Shown here piece after piece: positions 5,786 to 7,717 of a stretch of 7,717 nt of DNA. This DNA is from an uncultured Anaerolineales bacterium (GTDB lineage Bacteria; Chloroflexota; Anaerolineae; Anaerolineales; Villigracilaceae), in NCBI GenBank assembly GCA_938008865.1, contig CALLJA010000437.1:1-7717 (forward strand), read 5' to 3'. The notes beneath the pieces are model-generated. The model worked only from the letters and a program-made list of their open reading frames with translations. It was not told the DNA's origin and searched no databases. Positions within the stretch are counted from its first letter, which is position 1; every line of letters begins with the position of its first letter. The translations under genes were made by a program, and so were the position numbers.

Positions 5786-6750
5786 GCCAGTTGCAGCCAG
5801 AATCCGCTCCCATAACGGGACCCGCCCCAACGGTCCGCGCGCCGTGGTGGAAACGGGGCGTCCAAAACGTGCTCGAAAATCCCGTCATCGCCAAGGAACT
5901 GCGCGGGCGCATGCGTGGACGCCAGGCCTTCGTGATGGTCAGCGTCTACCTGGCGCTGATCTCGGGCTTCATTGTGATCTTCTACCTGCTGGCGATCACA
6001 GGGTTGGGCAGCTCCCGCTGGACGCCTGAGTTCCGCCAGGGGCTGGGCAAGACCATCTTCGGCACCGTGATCCTGATGGAATTATTGATGACGGCTTTCA
6101 TCGCGCCCGGCCTGACCAGCGGCGCAGTAGCCGCCGAACGCGAGCGCGGCACCTTCGACCTGCTGCGCACCACCCTGCTCTCCGCGCGCGCCTTCGTGCT
6201 GGGGAAACTGGGCGCGGCCTTCGCCTTCTTGCTGCTGCTCATCTTCGCCGCCCTGCCGCTCGAAAGCATCGCCTTCATGCTGGGCGGCGTGGGCCTGGAG
6301 GAACTGCTGGTCTCGACCCTGATGCTGATCGTGACCGCCATCCACTTCTGCGCGCTGGGCCTGTTCTTCTCGAGCCTGACGAAGCGCGTGCTGACCGCCA
6401 CGGTCTCATCCTACGGCAGCATCGTGCTGGGTGTGCTGCTGCTGGTGGTCGTGCTGATCGTCATGGCTGTGGCCGACTCGTCCTTCTACAACAACCCCAA
6501 CTCGATCTGGCGCGATATTCTCTCGGTGAGCGCGTGGGTGATTCTCTCGACCAACCCGCTCTTCGCCGCAATCATGAGCGAAACCCTGCTGGTAGACAGC
6601 CAGGAATTGTTCTTCACCAACATGCCGTTTAACTCCAGCAACAGCCTGGTAGTACCCTCGCCGTGGATCATCTACACCGTCCTGATGCTGCTCCTGACCT
6701 GGATCATGGTCTGGTGGAGCATCCGCCGCGTGAACCGCCCCGACCGATGA
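5782..6750 (+). CDS. ABC-2 type transporter permease
   Basis: A 322-residue integral membrane protein and the transmembrane partner of the preceding ATPase. A Pro-rich N-terminal tail (about 1-20) leads to the amphipathic segment NPVIAKELRGRMRGRQAF (33-50) characteristic of this permease family. About six hydrophobic segments follow, near residues 49-71, 92-112, 140-164, 175-197, 210-232 and 294-312. The conserved cytoplasmic stretch AAERERGTFDLLRTTLLSAR (117-136) lies after the second helix and is the usual coupling region toward the ATPase. The loop at about 233-290 is long, Asn- and Ser-rich, and presumably external. The start is fixed by the ATGA overlap and by GAAAGG (5767-5772) upstream; the open frame runs further left, but only as a shadow of the ATPase gene. 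Family assignment is firm; the substrate is unknown. Confidence 0.95.
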   Translation: MSQLQPESAPITGPAPTVRAPWWKRGVQNVLENPVIAKELRGRMRGRQAFVMVSVYLALISGFIVIFYLLAITGLGSSRWTPEFRQGLGKTIFGTVILMELLMTAFIAPGLTSGAVAAERERGTFDLLRTTLLSARAFVLGKLGAAFAFLLLLIFAALPLESIAFMLGGVGLEELLVSTLMLIVTAIHFCALGLFFSSLTKRVLTATVSSYGSIVLGVLLLVVVLIVMAVADSSFYNNPNSIWRDILSVSAWVILSTNPLFAAIMSETLLVDSQELFFTNMPFNSSNSLVVPSPWIIYTVLMLLLTWIMVWWSIRRVNRPDR

Positions 6751-6760
6751 AAGGCGCGCC

Positions 6761-7717
6761 ATGGACTCCCTGAACGAACTACTGGTCCCGCTTCAAAACT
6801 GGATCCTCTGGCTGAGGCTGCGCCGCGCCTGGACCTGGGGCCTGCGCGGCCTGACCCTTGGCGCGGGATTGGCCCTGCTGATGGGCGGCACGCTGTTGTG
6901 GAATGCCCGCCTGCTGCGCTCGGAATTCCTGGTGCTGACGGGCGGCATGCTGCTGCTCGGAACCTCCATCGCCGCCCTGATTGCCGCCCTGTGGCCTGTT
7001 TCCGTTTCATGGGCCGCCCGCCACTTCGACGGAGTCTTCGGCCTGGGCGAACGCGTCAGCACCGCGCTCGAATTGAGCCAGTCCAAAGCGGACTATCCCG
7101 CGAATCTGGTCTCATTGCAACGCGCCGACGCTATCCGCGCGGCGCGGGATGTGAATCCGCGCGGTGGAATGCTGTTCAACCTGCCGCGCCTCGAAGCGCT
7201 GGTCACGTTCCTCCTGCTGGCCGCATTGACCCTCACCTGGTTCCGCGGGGAGCAATGGTTCGCCGCCTCACAGCAGTCTCACAACGTGCAGCAGGCAGTA
7301 AAAGAAGAAACGCAAGATATCGAGGAACTCATCGCGCAGATCGAGCAGAACAACTCGCTGACCGAGGAGCAAAAGAAGGCTCTGACCGAGCCGCTCGAGC
7401 AGGCCGTGAAAGAGTTGAACGAGAATCCCTCGCTCGAAAATTCGGTGGCCGTGTTGACTCACTCGGGCGAGAAACTTCAGATGCTGTCCGATGCGCAGAC
7501 GCAGCAGATGCAGCAGGGCTTGCAGAATGCGGGGCAGAAACTGGCCGAGCAGAACGGCAGTCCATTGCAATCTGTCGGACAGCAGCTCGCCCAGGGCGAC
7601 ATCGTCAGCGCGGCGGCGGAGTTGAACAGCATCGACGTCAGCCAGTTGAGTCAGGCCGAGCAGGCGCAACTGGCCGACCAGCTCAACCAGATGGCGCAAT
7701 CCCTCGGCGCCAGCGAC
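6761..7717 (+). CDS. DUF4175-like membrane protein with Gln-rich coiled coil, 3' partial
   Basis: The first 319 residues of a longer protein cut by the window end, the fourth gene of the operon. AAAGG (6750-6754) lies 6 nt before the ATG, and the gap from the permease stop is 10 nt. Three membrane helices are seen, at about 27-47, 56-78 and 144-160. Between the second and third lies a soluble segment with RHFDGVFGLGERVSTALEL (87-105), which resembles the 'LD..fGL.dRvsTAlEl' motif of DUF4175-type proteins. After the third helix the sequence becomes a charged, then strongly Gln-rich helical region (about 172-319; e.g. DAQTQQMQQGLQNAGQK) expected to form coiled coil, probably outside the membrane. 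DUF4175 proteins are commonly long and lie near MoxR/DUF58/vWA genes (recalled family context), so such genes may follow beyond the window. Function is unknown; a structural or scaffold role is a guess. Confidence 0.8.
   Translation, partial: MDSLNELLVPLQNWILWLRLRRAWTWGLRGLTLGAGLALLMGGTLLWNARLLRSEFLVLTGGMLLLGTSIAALIAALWPVSVSWAARHFDGVFGLGERVSTALELSQSKADYPANLVSLQRADAIRAARDVNPRGGMLFNLPRLEALVTFLLLAALTLTWFRGEQWFAASQQSHNVQQAVKEETQDIEELIAQIEQNNSLTEEQKKALTEPLEQAVKELNENPSLENSVAVLTHSGEKLQMLSDAQTQQMQQGLQNAGQKLAEQNGSPLQSVGQQLAQGDIVSAAAELNSIDVSQLSQAEQAQLADQLNQMAQSLGASD

Overview
The window is 7.7 kb of high-GC bacterial DNA. It is densely coded apart from one lower-GC intergenic gap of about 340 bp. Gene content and style suggest a Chloroflexota (Anaerolineae-like) chromosome: F420-type and FMN-type nitroreductase-family proteins, an acetylpolyamine-amidohydrolase-like deacylase, and a membrane operon that pairs a GATase-fold surface protein with an ABC-2 transporter. 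That assignment is an inference from gene style, because the window has no rRNA or marker gene.

Left part (1-2119): three unlinked metabolic genes. A 5'-truncated deazaflavin (F420)-dependent nitroreductase-family gene runs rightward and converges on a YdjA-like FMN nitroreductase gene. A perfect 20-bp inverted repeat lies between them, acts as an apparent bidirectional terminator, and contains both stop codons. The nitroreductase gene is divergent from a class II-type histone deacetylase / acetylpolyamine amidohydrolase gene across a 45-bp gap. That gap holds a strong Shine-Dalgarno for the leftward gene, a -10-like box close to the rightward start codon (suggesting a leaderless transcript), and a small inverted repeat.

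Middle (2120-2462): non-coding and less GC-rich. It holds a degenerate CACAGA-type 9-nt periodic repeat with an inverted partner, and then a probable extended -10 promoter for the downstream operon.

Right part (2463-7717, continuing past the edge): an operon of at least four genes. It encodes an exported, membrane-anchored 788-aa protein with a GATase-like domain, an ABC-2 type ATPase, its permease, and a DUF4175-like membrane protein with a Gln-rich coiled-coil tail that is cut by the window end. The first two junctions are 4-bp ATGA overlaps and the third is a 10-bp gap, so the genes are probably translationally coupled. I infer one membrane machine or envelope-maintenance unit. The substrate is unknown, and the operon's downstream genes lie outside the window.
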